Of a stretch of DNA of 7,719 bases, positions 1 to 6,860 are shown piece by piece. Source of the stretch: Methanobrevibacter sp. (GTDB taxonomy: Archaea; Methanobacteriota; Methanobacteria; Methanobacteriales; Methanobacteriaceae); assembly GCA_021442885.1 (NCBI GenBank), contig JABUVA010000003.1, forward strand, positions 31,414 through 39,132, written 5' to 3'. The stretch's first letter is position 1; each line of letters begins with the position of its first letter. The notes beneath the pieces were generated by a model. It did no database searches. It had not been told where the DNA came from and worked only from the letters and a program-made list of their open reading frames with translations. The position numbers were made by a program, and so were the translations under genes.

Positions 1-294
1 GCTAAACAAGCTATTTTCGAACATAATTATAAGAAAATAGGTGAATTAATGAACATTAATCAAGGATATCTTGACTTATTAGGTGTTAACACATATGAAC
101 TCTCTAAAATGATTTATGCTGCTCGTAACGCTGGTGCATTAGGCTCTAAAATTACAGGAGCTGGTGGAGGTGGAAGTATTATTTCACTTTGTTCCAATAA
201 TGTTGATAAAGTAGCTAGAGCAATTTCAAGAGAAGATAATGTCTTAAAAGTTAAATTTACAAAAAAAGGTGTATCTTCAAGAGTTTACAAATAG
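1..294 (+). CDS. mvk: Mevalonate kinase, C-terminal part (5' truncated by window)
   Basis: The frame is open from base 1, so this is the last 97 codons of a gene that begins before the window; the ATG at 49 is internal. The protein carries a GHMP-kinase glycine-rich motif near its C-terminus (K-I-T-G-A-G-G-G-G, with GAGGGG encoded at 157-174), preceded by a helix reading LGVNTYELSKMIYAARNAGA, which is typical of archaeal mevalonate kinase. The family phosphorylates mevalonate with ATP to 5-phosphomevalonate in the cytoplasm, feeding isoprenoid and ether-lipid synthesis. The next gene, isopentenyl phosphate kinase, starts 10 nt after the stop, and the rest of the cluster is isoprenoid-related, which favours mevalonate kinase over homoserine or galactokinase paralogues. 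The N-terminal ATP-binding motif cannot be checked here. Confidence 0.9.
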   Translation, partial: AKQAIFEHNYKKIGELMNINQGYLDLLGVNTYELSKMIYAARNAGALGSKITGAGGGGSIISLCSNNVDKVARAISREDNVLKVKFTKKGVSSRVYK

Positions 295-304
295 AGGATA
301 ATTT

Positions 305-1105
305 ATGATTATTTTAAAACTTGGAGGGAGCATATTAACAGAAAAAAATTCAGATGCTCCTGCAATTGATGAAAATAATTTAAAAAGAATAGCTAGTGAA
401 ATAAAATCATCATTAGATAATTCTCAAAAAGATTTAATTATTGTTCATGGTGCAGGTTCATTTGGACATCCTCCTGCTAAAAAATATAATATTGGCAAAC
501 CTTTTAATAAAAAGGAATATCCTCAAAAGAGGTTAGGTTTTGCAAAAACACAAAATGCTGTTAAACGATTAAATATGTTAGTTTGTGATGCTTTTATTAA
601 TGAAGGCCTTCCAGTAGTAGCTATTCCAGCATCAAGTTTCATAACATCTAAAAATAAGAGAATTATAAAAGGTAATTTAGATAATTTTAAACAATATCTC
701 TCAAAGAATTACATTCCAATTATTTATGGGGATGTAGTTATTGATGATGAGTTAGAAATGGCTGTAATTTCAGGTGATCAGATAATTCAATATTTATCTA
801 TTAATTTAAAGCCAGATTCAGTTATTTTAGGAACAGATGTAGATGGTGTTTATAATAAAAATCCAAAACTTCATAATGATGCTAAATTTATTGAAAAAGT
901 ATCATCAATTGATGATTTAGATGCCTTTGATGAAACTACTAATGTTGATGTTACAGGTGGAATGGTAGGTAAAATTAAAGAATTATTATACCTTGCAGAA
1001 TTAGGAATTGACTCACAAATAATTAATGCTGATTTAGAAAATAATATTTATAATGCTTTAGAAAATAATGAAGTTAAAAATACAATTATTTCAACAAGGG
1101 GATAA
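305..1105 (+). CDS. ipk: Isopentenyl phosphate kinase
   Basis: This 266-aa cytoplasmic kinase is of the amino-acid-kinase fold. It converts isopentenyl phosphate plus ATP to isopentenyl diphosphate, the hallmark step of the archaeal mevalonate pathway. The N-terminus has the nucleotide-binding loop KLGGSILT (residues 5-12). VHGAGSFGHPPAKKY (47-61) contains the conserved His (H55) that in characterised archaeal IPKs contacts the substrate phosphate. GTDVDGVYNKNP and VTGGMVGKIKEL in the C-terminal half are the usual ATP-site segments. Length fits the family (about 250-270 aa). The start is supported by GAGG at 294-297, seven nt upstream and overlapping the mvk stop. The gene lies between mvk and fni in an obvious operon. 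General amino-acid kinases such as glutamate 5-kinase are less likely, given the GSFGH motif and the neighbours. Confidence 0.95.
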   Translation: MIILKLGGSILTEKNSDAPAIDENNLKRIASEIKSSLDNSQKDLIIVHGAGSFGHPPAKKYNIGKPFNKKEYPQKRLGFAKTQNAVKRLNMLVCDAFINEGLPVVAIPASSFITSKNKRIIKGNLDNFKQYLSKNYIPIIYGDVVIDDELEMAVISGDQIIQYLSINLKPDSVILGTDVDGVYNKNPKLHNDAKFIEKVSSIDDLDAFDETTNVDVTGGMVGKIKELLYLAELGIDSQIINADLENNIYNALENNEVKNTIISTRG

Positions 1106-1108
1106 AAA

Positions 1109-2161
1109 ATGATTACAGATAGAAAATTAGAACATTTGTTAATCTGTGAAAATTATGATGTTGAATTTAGAGATAAAACTACAGGTTTTGAAGACATTGA
1201 ATTAATACATAATGCATTACCTGAAATAAACAAGAATACTATTGATTTATCAACCTCTAAATTTGGCAAAAAATTAAGTTCTCCTTTGTTTATCACTGCA
1301 ATTACTGGTGGACATCCATACTCTAAAGAAATCAATGAAAAATTAGCTATTGTAGCTCAACAAAAGAACATTGGTTTAGGTGTTGGAAGTCAAAGAGCAG
1401 CTATTGAACATCCTGAACTTGTAGATACATACACTGTTGTAAGGGATAATGCTCCAGACTGCTTATTAGTTGGAAATATTGGAGCTCCTCAATTAAATTT
1501 AGCTGAAGATGCAGTTGAAATGTTAGATGCAGATGTTTTAGCTGTTCATTTAAATCCTTTACAAGAAGCTATTCAACCTGAAGGGGATTTAGATGCTAGA
1601 AATTATATTGATTCAATTGCTAATATTGTTGATATAATCGATCGTCCTGTTATGGCTAAAGAAACAGGTTGTGGGATTTCAGCAGAATGTGCAGAACAAT
1701 TAGTTGGTGCTGGTGTTAGTTATATTGATATTGAAGGTGCTGGTGGAACTAGTTGGGCTGCAGTTGAAACATATCGTAGTGAAGATAAATATTATGGTGA
1801 AACTTTTTGGGATTGGGGAATTCCAACAGCTGTAAGTACTGTTGAGGTTACTCAATCAGTAAATGTTCCAGTTATATCTTCTGGTGGAATTCGTTCAGGT
1901 CTTGATGCTGCTAAAGCAATTGCATTAGGTGCAGATGCTGTTGGTATGGCATTACCATTTTTGAAAAATTCTATTAACACAGATCAAATCATTAATTATA
2001 TTAATAAATTCGAGGAATCTTTAAGAATTGCAATGTTTTTAGTAGGTGCAAACAACATAGAACAACTAAAAAACTCTAATTTAATTATTAAAGGACAAAC
2101 TAAACAATGGTTAAATGATAGGGGTTTTAAAACAAGTAATTATTCAAGGAGAGAAAAATAA
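1109..2161 (+). CDS. fni: Type 2 isopentenyl-diphosphate delta-isomerase (FMN-dependent)
   Basis: This 350-aa TIM-barrel flavoenzyme interconverts IPP and DMAPP, using reduced FMN and Mg2+. Family motifs occur in order: RKLEHL (5-10, substrate contacts), FITAITGG (61-68), GVGSQRAA (91-98), VGNIGAPQ (121-128), [14 protein letters not shown] (147-160, with Q152 and the metal-binding E153), AKETGCGIS (183-191, K184), [15 protein letters not shown] (206-220) and the phosphate/FMN-binding segment ISSGGIRSG (256-264) followed by [13 protein letters not shown] (273-285). Length matches archaeal type 2 enzymes. Only 3 nt separate it from ipk; the Shine-Dalgarno AGGGG (1097-1101) lies within the last ipk codons, so translation is probably coupled. 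The type 1 (Nudix) isomerase is excluded by fold motifs. Confidence 0.96.
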   Translation: MITDRKLEHLLICENYDVEFRDKTTGFEDIELIHNALPEINKNTIDLSTSKFGKKLSSPLFITAITGGHPYSKEINEKLAIVAQQKNIGLGVGSQRAAIEHPELVDTYTVVRDNAPDCLLVGNIGAPQLNLAEDAVEMLDADVLAVHLNPLQEAIQPEGDLDARNYIDSIANIVDIIDRPVMAKETGCGISAECAEQLVGAGVSYIDIEGAGGTSWAAVETYRSEDKYYGETFWDWGIPTAVSTVEVTQSVNVPVISSGGIRSGLDAAKAIALGADAVGMALPFLKNSINTDQIINYINKFEESLRIAMFLVGANNIEQLKNSNLIIKGQTKQWLNDRGFKTSNYSRREK

Positions 2162-3508
2162 ATGACAGTAGAAGTAATCGCCATTGGCGGATACGAGGAA
2201 GTTGGAAGAAACATGACTGCCGTTAAGGTAGGTGAAGATGTAGTTATTTTAGATATGGGTATACATCTTGATAGAATCAATGTTCATGAAGATACAAACA
2301 TTGATAGGATGCATAGTTTAGATCTAATTGAAAGAGGTGTAATTCCTGATGATACTTTAATGAAAGATGTTGATGGTAAAGTTAAAGGAATTGTTTTCTC
2401 ACATGGTCATTTAGATCATATTGGTGCTGTTGCGAAATTAGCTCATAGGTATGATGCCCCTTTGATTGGAAGCCCATATACTGCGGCTTTAATTCAAAAA
2501 CAAATTAATGGTGAGCGTAAATTTAAGGTTGATAATAAAATTAAGAGATTGAATCCTGGGAAAAAAATGGTATTGTCTAAGAATATCACTTTGGAATTTG
2601 TTCAAGCTACTCATAGTATTCCACAAGCAGTATTCCCAGTTTTACACACTCCAGAAGGGATAATTGTTTATGCTCTTGACTTTAAATTTGATAATCATCA
2701 AAAGGTATCTCTTCCACCTAACTATAATAGATTAAAAGAATTAGGTGATCAAGGAGTTTTAGCACTTATTGTTGAGTCTACTAATGTTAAAAATACAACT
2801 CAAGTTAAAACTTACTCAGAAAGAATAGCTAGAAATATTTTAGAGGATTTAATGTATGAACCTCTTCGTTCAAAAACTGGAATGATTATAACAACATTTT
2901 CCTCACATATTGAAAGAATACAAGCTATTGCAGATATTGCTAAAAAGAGCAATAGGGAAATAGTGTTCCTTGGAAGATCTATGGAACGATTTGGTGGTAT
3001 TGCACAAAGCCAAGGAATATTAAAATTACCAAAAAATGCAACTATTTATGGTAGTTCAAAAGCTATTAATAGAGCATTAATGGAAGCTAATGAAAATCGT
3101 GATAAATACTTACTTGTAACAACAGGCCATCAAGGTGAACCTGATGCATTACTCCCTAGAATAGCTAGTGGAAAAACACCATTTACTGTTAAAAAGGGTG
3201 ATAATGTTATTATTTCAGCACCTGTTATTCCAAATCCAACAAATGCTGCAAATAGGCACATTATGGAAAGTAGATTAAAAGGCAGAGGGGCTAGAATTTA
3301 TTCAGGTGCACATGTTTCTGGACATGCAGGTCCAGAAGACCATAGGGAATTTTTAAGAATGTTAAAACCACAACATATTATTCCTGCTCACGGTGATTTA
3401 TCAATGCTTTCTGCATATGGTGAATTAGCTGAGGAGGAAGGTTATAGAATTGGTAAAAATGTCCATATTCTTAGAAATGCTCAAGCTCAAGTTTTTAATA
3501 CAAATTAA
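2162..3508 (+). CDS. rnj: Archaeal ribonuclease J (beta-CASP metallo-beta-lactamase 5'-3' exoribonuclease)
   Basis: This 448-aa protein matches the single-domain archaeal RNase J in length. The metallo-beta-lactamase core shows D31 (ILDMG), the zinc motif H81-G-H83-L-D85-H86, H151 (ATHSIPQAV) and D173 (ALDFKFD). The beta-CASP insert follows (about 205-360), with E205 (VES), TGHQGEP (321-327) and H388 in SGHAG; the final zinc-site H410 is in IPAHGD. All catalytic positions are intact, so an active exonuclease that degrades 5'-monophosphate RNA is expected. No KH domains precede the core, which argues against the aCPSF1 termination factor. The ATG directly abuts the fni stop (zero spacing) with AAGGAGAG at 2146-2153, so it is co-transcribed with the isoprenoid genes. 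Its presence there is functionally unexplained, though I recall the same order in related methanogens. Confidence 0.93.
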   Translation: MTVEVIAIGGYEEVGRNMTAVKVGEDVVILDMGIHLDRINVHEDTNIDRMHSLDLIERGVIPDDTLMKDVDGKVKGIVFSHGHLDHIGAVAKLAHRYDAPLIGSPYTAALIQKQINGERKFKVDNKIKRLNPGKKMVLSKNITLEFVQATHSIPQAVFPVLHTPEGIIVYALDFKFDNHQKVSLPPNYNRLKELGDQGVLALIVESTNVKNTTQVKTYSERIARNILEDLMYEPLRSKTGMIITTFSSHIERIQAIADIAKKSNREIVFLGRSMERFGGIAQSQGILKLPKNATIYGSSKAINRALMEANENRDKYLLVTTGHQGEPDALLPRIASGKTPFTVKKGDNVIISAPVIPNPTNAANRHIMESRLKGRGARIYSGAHVSGHAGPEDHREFLRMLKPQHIIPAHGDLSMLSAYGELAEEEGYRIGKNVHILRNAQAQVFNTN

Positions 3509-3514
3509 TTAATT

Positions 3515-3520
3515 GGAGAA
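3515..3520 (+). promoter_or_regulatory. Ribosome binding site deciding the idsA start
   Basis: GGAGAA lies directly against the ATG at 3521 and 6 nt before a second in-frame ATG at 3527. The GGAG core to 3521 leaves only 2 nt, while to 3527 it leaves 8 nt, matching the 7-10 nt seen for ipk, fni, rnj and hcp. The second ATG is therefore the likely start. Confidence 0.6.
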
Positions 3521-3526
3521 ATGTTT

Positions 3527-4522
3527 ATGAATGATGTAAAAGAGGTATTGGGATTTTATTCTAGTGATATTATCCAAGTAATTATTGATGAATTGTCTGA
3601 TATTAATCCAAAGGATCTCCAGGATGCTTCAATTTATTTAACAAAAGCAGGAGGTAAAATGTTAAGACCTTGTCTTTCTTTAATATCTTCTGAAGCAGTT
3701 GGTGGAAAAAAGGAAGATGCTTTTCATGTTGGTGCAGCTATTGAATTAATTCATACTTTTTCTCTTATTCATGATGATATTATGGATAATGATGATATGA
3801 GGAGAGGAATGCCTTCTGTTCATAAGGTTTGGGATGATGAAATGGCTATTTTAGCAGGAGATACTTTATTTTCAAAAGCCTTTAAATTAATTGGTTGTTC
3901 TGCTAAAAATGGAGCTACACCATTACAAATAAGTAAAACTCTTGATACTATTTCAGATGCTTGTATTAAAATTTGTGAAGGTCAGGCTTTAGATATTAGT
4001 TTTGAAGGTCGTTATGATGTTTCTGAAGAGGAATATTTAGAGATGATTTTCAAAAAGACTGGTGCTTTAATTTGTGCTGCAACAAAATCTGGAGCTATTA
4101 TGGGTGGAGCAGATGAGGATATTATCGACATTATGTATGATTATGGTAGGTTGATAGGTCTTGCTTTCCAGATTCAAGATGATTATCTTGATTTAGTAAG
4201 TGATGAGGAATCTTTAGGTAAACCTATTGGTAGTGATATTGTAAAAGGAAAGATGACTTTAATTGTTGTTAATGCTTTAGAAAAGGCTAATGATGAGGAT
4301 AGGGAAACTTTATTAAAAATATTAAAAGAACCTAATTCATCTGATGATGATGTAGATATAGCTATTGAAATTTTCAATAAATATGGTGCTATTGAATATG
4401 CTCACAATATCGCTCAAAATAATGTTGATGAAGCTAAACAACTATTAGAAATTTTACCTGATTCTTCAAGTAAAGCTACACTAGAATTGATTGCTGATTT
4501 TGTTCTTGAAAGACACTCATAA
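3527..4522 (+). CDS. idsA: Short-chain isoprenyl diphosphate synthase (geranylgeranyl/farnesyl diphosphate synthase)
   Basis: This is an all-alpha trans-prenyltransferase of 331 aa from this start, or 333 aa from the ATG at 3521. It condenses DMAPP with IPP units to FPP and GGPP, the C20 chains of archaeal ether lipids. Numbering from 3527: GGKMLRP (42-48) binds IPP; the first Asp-rich motif DDIMD (83-87) is followed by the Arg pair in DMRRG; AGDTLF lies downstream; and the second Asp-rich motif DDYLD (218-222) sits in [12 protein letters not shown], with KGKMTL after it. The fifth residue before the first DDxxD is Phe (F78), the bulky residue that in archaeal type I GGPP synthases limits products to about C20. 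It is the last gene of the mevalonate operon, starting 18 nt after rnj. The start choice rests on Shine-Dalgarno spacing. Product length is inferred, not shown. Confidence 0.93.
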   Translation: MNDVKEVLGFYSSDIIQVIIDELSDINPKDLQDASIYLTKAGGKMLRPCLSLISSEAVGGKKEDAFHVGAAIELIHTFSLIHDDIMDNDDMRRGMPSVHKVWDDEMAILAGDTLFSKAFKLIGCSAKNGATPLQISKTLDTISDACIKICEGQALDISFEGRYDVSEEEYLEMIFKKTGALICAATKSGAIMGGADEDIIDIMYDYGRLIGLAFQIQDDYLDLVSDEESLGKPIGSDIVKGKMTLIVVNALEKANDEDRETLLKILKEPNSSDDDVDIAIEIFNKYGAIEYAHNIAQNNVDEAKQLLEILPDSSSKATLELIADFVLERHS

Positions 4523-4554
4523 ATAGTGTTTTTCTATTTTTTTTTCATTTTTTT
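4523..4554 (+). terminator. Oligo-T terminator of the isoprenoid operon
   Basis: Immediately after the idsA stop, the + strand carries T-tracts at 4529-4533 (5 T), 4537-4545 (9 T) and 4548-4554 (7 T) without a clear hairpin. This is the usual form of intrinsic termination in archaea. The tracts overlap the last codons of the convergent trmB-like gene, where they encode its Lys-rich C-terminus, so they may be partly a by-product of that coding sequence. Confidence 0.6.
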
Positions 4555-5304
4555 AAACTGTTTTTTAAAATTTGCCTGGTAGTTACTAGCTACATCTTCA
4601 TATTGATTCCATACTCCAATAGCTGAATTAGGCATTATACTTTTTTTATCTTCACTAAACTTGGTATATGTGTGAAATAGCTCTTTTGCATCTGAAATCA
4701 TCATTTTAACAATAGGAATGTCTGCAGGATATATTTCTATTCCTTCATTTTTGAATTTTTCAATTATATTTATTTTTGTGTTTCCATAACATTCTTTTGA
4801 AGCTAATATATTAATATTTACTGAATCTGATTTCTTTTTAAGCTCTTTAAGTAAGATTTCATCTTCTCCATCAAATAAAAATCCGATTCTCATTGATATG
4901 GTATGTTTTGATCTTTTAATAATGTCAACTTCTTTTTCTATAATATTATTAACTCCAGTTATTTTCCAAACTGGTGCTGGAACCTGTTTTATTTCATTTT
5001 CATATATGAAGTTAAGTTTATTTGCTAATTTATCAAGTTCTGAAGTTAATTTTTCTTTTTGTTTGTTTATTGTTGTTACTGGAGGTTTTATATTGTAAAT
5101 TAATGGTCTTCCACTTTCTATTTCAATAAAATCTTTTTCAGCAAGACTTTTTAAAACATCATATATTTTTGATCTTGGAATTTGGGAATTTTCACTAATT
5201 TTTACTGCTGTTGCAGATATTAGTGATGCTAGTGTAATATATGCTGTTGCCTCGTAGGTTGTTAGGCCTATTTTCTTAAGTATTATAATGTCTTCTTTAT
5301 TCAT
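4534..5304 (-). CDS. TrmB-family transcriptional regulator
   Basis: This 256-aa DNA-binding protein opens with a TrmB-type winged helix (about 10-75): GLTTYEATAYITL, a recognition helix IPRSKIYDVLKSL (42-54), and a wing ending ESGRPLIYNIKPP. A short charged coiled coil (about 78-105) probably dimerises it. The C-terminal sensor region (about 112-250) resembles the PLD-like fold of TrmB relatives and ends with AIGVWNQYEDVASNY. Classical TrmB proteins sense sugars, but the ligand here is unknown. There is a single Cys (C172), so a cysteine-ligated Fe-S sensor is unlikely. The gene is divergent from hcp across a 199-nt region with paired dyads, so it probably controls hcp and itself. No Shine-Dalgarno precedes the ATG; a leaderless mRNA is likely. 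It converges on idsA with 11 nt between stops. It is unrelated to the bacterial tRNA methyltransferase also named TrmB. Confidence 0.85.
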   Translation of the reverse strand: MNKEDIIILKKIGLTTYEATAYITLASLISATAVKISENSQIPRSKIYDVLKSLAEKDFIEIESGRPLIYNIKPPVTTINKQKEKLTSELDKLANKLNFIYENEIKQVPAPVWKITGVNNIIEKEVDIIKRSKHTISMRIGFLFDGEDEILLKELKKKSDSVNINILASKECYGNTKINIIEKFKNEGIEIYPADIPIVKMMISDAKELFHTYTKFSEDKKSIMPNSAIGVWNQYEDVASNYQANFKKQFKKMKKK

Positions 5305-5327
5305 GTTTTATTATTTTATTTTTGTTA

Positions 5328-5340
5328 TGATTAAATTTTT
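5328..5340 (-). promoter_or_regulatory. Candidate TATA region of the TrmB-family gene (leaderless mRNA)
   Basis: Read on the minus strand, 5340-5329 gives AAAAATTTAATC, an A/T-rich TATA-like stretch about 25-36 nt before the ATG at 5304. Archaeal transcription starts about 22-27 nt after the TATA centre, which places the start within a few nt of the ATG. This agrees with the missing Shine-Dalgarno. The surrounding DNA is A/T-rich, so the exact box is uncertain. Confidence 0.35.
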
Positions 5341-5341
5341 T

Positions 5342-5367
5342 GTTACTTTTTACCCAAACATAGTGAC
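5342..5367. promoter_or_regulatory. Putative operator dyad 1 (trmB-proximal)
   Basis: This 26-bp imperfect dyad begins with GTTACTTTTTACCC (5342-5355), identical over 14 bp to the start of dyad 2, and ends with a divergent inverted half AACATAGTGAC (5357-5367). The halves match at 7 of 11 positions. It directly abuts the candidate TATA of the divergent regulator gene on that gene's upstream side. It is a weaker palindrome than dyad 2, as expected for a lower-affinity autoregulatory site. Confidence 0.65.
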
Positions 5368-5415
5368 AAAATTATTATAAGCTCTTAATTTAAAATTATT
5401 AACATAACTGTGTTA

Positions 5416-5441
5416 GTTACTTTTTACCCTTAAGAAGTAAC
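5416..5441. promoter_or_regulatory. Putative operator dyad 2 (hcp-proximal)
   Basis: This 26-bp near-perfect dyad has GTTACTT (5416-5422) and AAGTAAC (5435-5441) as exact 7-bp inverted arms, extending to 10 of 11 matching positions around a central CCCT. Its first 14 bp, GTTACTTTTTACCC (5416-5429), repeat dyad 1 exactly. Its centre is 74 bp from that of dyad 1, about seven helical turns. It ends 6 bp before the hcp TATA box and touches the BRE, the usual place for an archaeal activator, although a repressor could also act there. Confidence 0.7.
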
Positions 5442-5455
5442 GAAACATTTAAATA
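5441..5455 (+). promoter_or_regulatory. hcp promoter (BRE plus TATA box)
   Basis: TTTAAATA (5448-5455) is a strong archaeal TATA box, preceded by the purine-rich BRE-like CGAAAC (5441-5446). Transcription should begin around 5474-5480, giving a leader of about 25-30 nt that keeps the strong Shine-Dalgarno AGGAGG (5490-5495), 8 nt from the ATG at 5504. A second A/T box at 5470-5475 (TATATT) would place the start inside the Shine-Dalgarno and is less likely. Confidence 0.7.
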
Positions 5456-5503
5456 CTTTCATAGTAAAGTATATTTGTATTTTTAAAATAGGAGGCAAAA
5501 AAT

Positions 5504-6805
5504 ATGGTAGATAAAGTAGATATGTTTTGTTATCAATGTGCTCAGACCGCTAGAGGCGAAGGATGTACTGTAAGAGGAGTATGTGGAAAAGTACCAACCG
5601 TTGCAAGGTTACAAGATAATTTAATCTATTCAATGAAAGGTATTAGTGCATACAATTACTGTGCAAATGTTCTAGGTGCAAAAGATAATGATGTAGATGA
5701 ATTTTTAACAAAAGGTTTATACACAACCTTAACTAATGTTAATTTTGACCCAGTAGACTTAATCAATTTAGGAATTGAATCTGGTGAAATAAACATTAAA
5801 GTAATGAAATTACTTAAACAAGCAAATATTGCAAACTTTGGAGAACCAGAACCAGTAGAAGTAAAAGTAGGTTCTCAAGGAGGTCCAGGTATTATAGTAA
5901 CTGGACACGACTTAAAAGCTTTAGAAGAACTCTTAAAAGCAACTGAAGGTACAGGAATTAAAGTATATACTCACAGTGAAATGTTACCTGCACATGGATA
6001 CCCAGAACTTAACAAATACGACCACTTAGTAGGTCAACTTGGTGGATCATGGTGGGATCAAAAAGAAATATTCTCAAAATATAATGTAGCTATTTTGGGA
6101 ACTTCCAACTGTGTATTACTTCCTAATGATGACTATGCTGATAGAATATTTACAATGGATGTAGCAAAACTTCCAGATACTCCAATAATTGAAGATTACG
6201 ATTTCCAACCAATTATTGACAAAGCTCTTGAACTTGGTGATATTCCTGCTGAAGAAACAACAACAATTTCAACAGGTTTCGGATTATCCACTATTTTATC
6301 ATTAGCAGATAAAATTAAAGAATTAGTAGAAAATGGAAAAATCAAAAGATTCTTTGTTGTAGGTGGATGTGATGGAAGAAATCCAAAACGTCAATATTAC
6401 AGAGAATTTGTAGAAAACTTACCAGAAGACACTGTTGTTTTAACATTAGCATGTGGTAAATTCAGATTCAATGATCTTGATTTAGGAGATATTGAAGGAA
6501 TTCCAAGACTTATAGATTTAGGACAATGTAATGATACTATTGTAGCTATTGATATTGCAGTAGCATTATGTGATTTATTTGGTGTTGAATTAAATGATTT
6601 ACCATTATCTATTGTATTAAGTTGGATGGAACAAAAAGCAGTAGCTATTTTATGGAGTTTACTTGCATTAAACAAACAAGACATGTACATTGGTCCTATT
6701 GTACCTGCATGGATTAATGATGAAATGTTAAACTTCTTAGTTGAAAATTACAACTTAAAAGTTTGTGGAGATGCAAAAGAAGATATTAAAGAGATAATGG
6801 GTTAA
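5504..6805 (+). CDS. hcp: Hybrid-cluster protein / hydroxylamine reductase, class III (short archaeal form)
   Basis: This 433-aa cytoplasmic Fe-S protein reduces hydroxylamine in vitro. In other microbes it acts as an NO reductase and in nitrosative-stress defence. C9, C12, C21 and C27 (CX2CX8CX5C) bind the first cubane cluster. All seven hybrid-cluster ligands can be placed: H135 (TGHDL), E159 ([13 protein letters not shown]), C203 (TSNCVLLP), C289 (VGGCDGR, the persulfide Cys in homologues), C317 (LACGKF), C342 (GQCND) and E376 (WMEQKA). It is about 120 residues shorter than the roughly 550-aa Desulfovibrio enzyme. The deletion follows the N-terminal Cys cluster, as in class III proteins lacking the second helical bundle. 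It is divergent from a TrmB-type regulator and followed 55 nt later by a cupin. Codon choice (9 of 15 Tyr are TAC, versus 0 of 9 in idsA) suggests high expression. The electron donor is not encoded here. Confidence 0.95.
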   Translation: MVDKVDMFCYQCAQTARGEGCTVRGVCGKVPTVARLQDNLIYSMKGISAYNYCANVLGAKDNDVDEFLTKGLYTTLTNVNFDPVDLINLGIESGEINIKVMKLLKQANIANFGEPEPVEVKVGSQGGPGIIVTGHDLKALEELLKATEGTGIKVYTHSEMLPAHGYPELNKYDHLVGQLGGSWWDQKEIFSKYNVAILGTSNCVLLPNDDYADRIFTMDVAKLPDTPIIEDYDFQPIIDKALELGDIPAEETTTISTGFGLSTILSLADKIKELVENGKIKRFFVVGGCDGRNPKRQYYREFVENLPEDTVVLTLACGKFRFNDLDLGDIEGIPRLIDLGQCNDTIVAIDIAVALCDLFGVELNDLPLSIVLSWMEQKAVAILWSLLALNKQDMYIGPIVPAWINDEMLNFLVENYNLKVCGDAKEDIKEIMG

Positions 6806-6806
6806 G

Positions 6807-6815
6807 TTTATATAT
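6807..6815 (+). promoter_or_regulatory. Candidate promoter of the cupin gene
   Basis: TTTATATAT (6807-6815), directly after the hcp stop, is a good TATA box. A start around 6836-6840 would leave a leader of about 22 nt with GGAG at 6849-6852, 8 nt before the cupin ATG. No oligo-T terminator separates the genes, so read-through from hcp is also possible. Confidence 0.5.
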
Positions 6816-6860
6816 TTAGTAACCTATCTTTAATTATCAAATAATAATGGAGATGAGATT

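Noticed and set aside
1153..1335. 60-aa frame on the minus strand within fni
   Set aside because: Lies wholly opposite a well-conserved isomerase; no recognisable motif and no ribosome site.
2162..3508. aCPSF1/aCPSF2-type cleavage factor instead of RNase J
   Set aside because: No KH domains, and the 448-aa length with TGHQGEP and SGHAG motifs matches archaeal RNase J better.
4183..4377. 64-aa frame on the minus strand within idsA
   Set aside because: Ser-rich low-complexity shadow of the Asp-rich coding strand (GAT codons read as ATC).
4898..5098. 66-aa hydrophobic frame on the plus strand opposite the TrmB-family gene
   Set aside because: Apparent membrane character comes from reading Lys/Glu codons backwards; no promoter or ribosome site.
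5385..5402. A/T inverted repeat (TTAAT...ATTAA) between the two dyads
   Set aside because: Short arms in very A/T-rich DNA; expected by chance, and its centre is not exactly midway between the dyads.
6397..6690. 97-aa minus-strand frame within hcp
   Set aside because: Antisense to the cluster-ligand region of hcp, whose codons are fully constrained; no homology recognised.
5504..6805. Carbon monoxide dehydrogenase catalytic subunit instead of Hcp
   Set aside because: The families share a fold, but the CX2CX8CX5C N-terminus, H135/E159 and E376 ligands and the small size identify Hcp.
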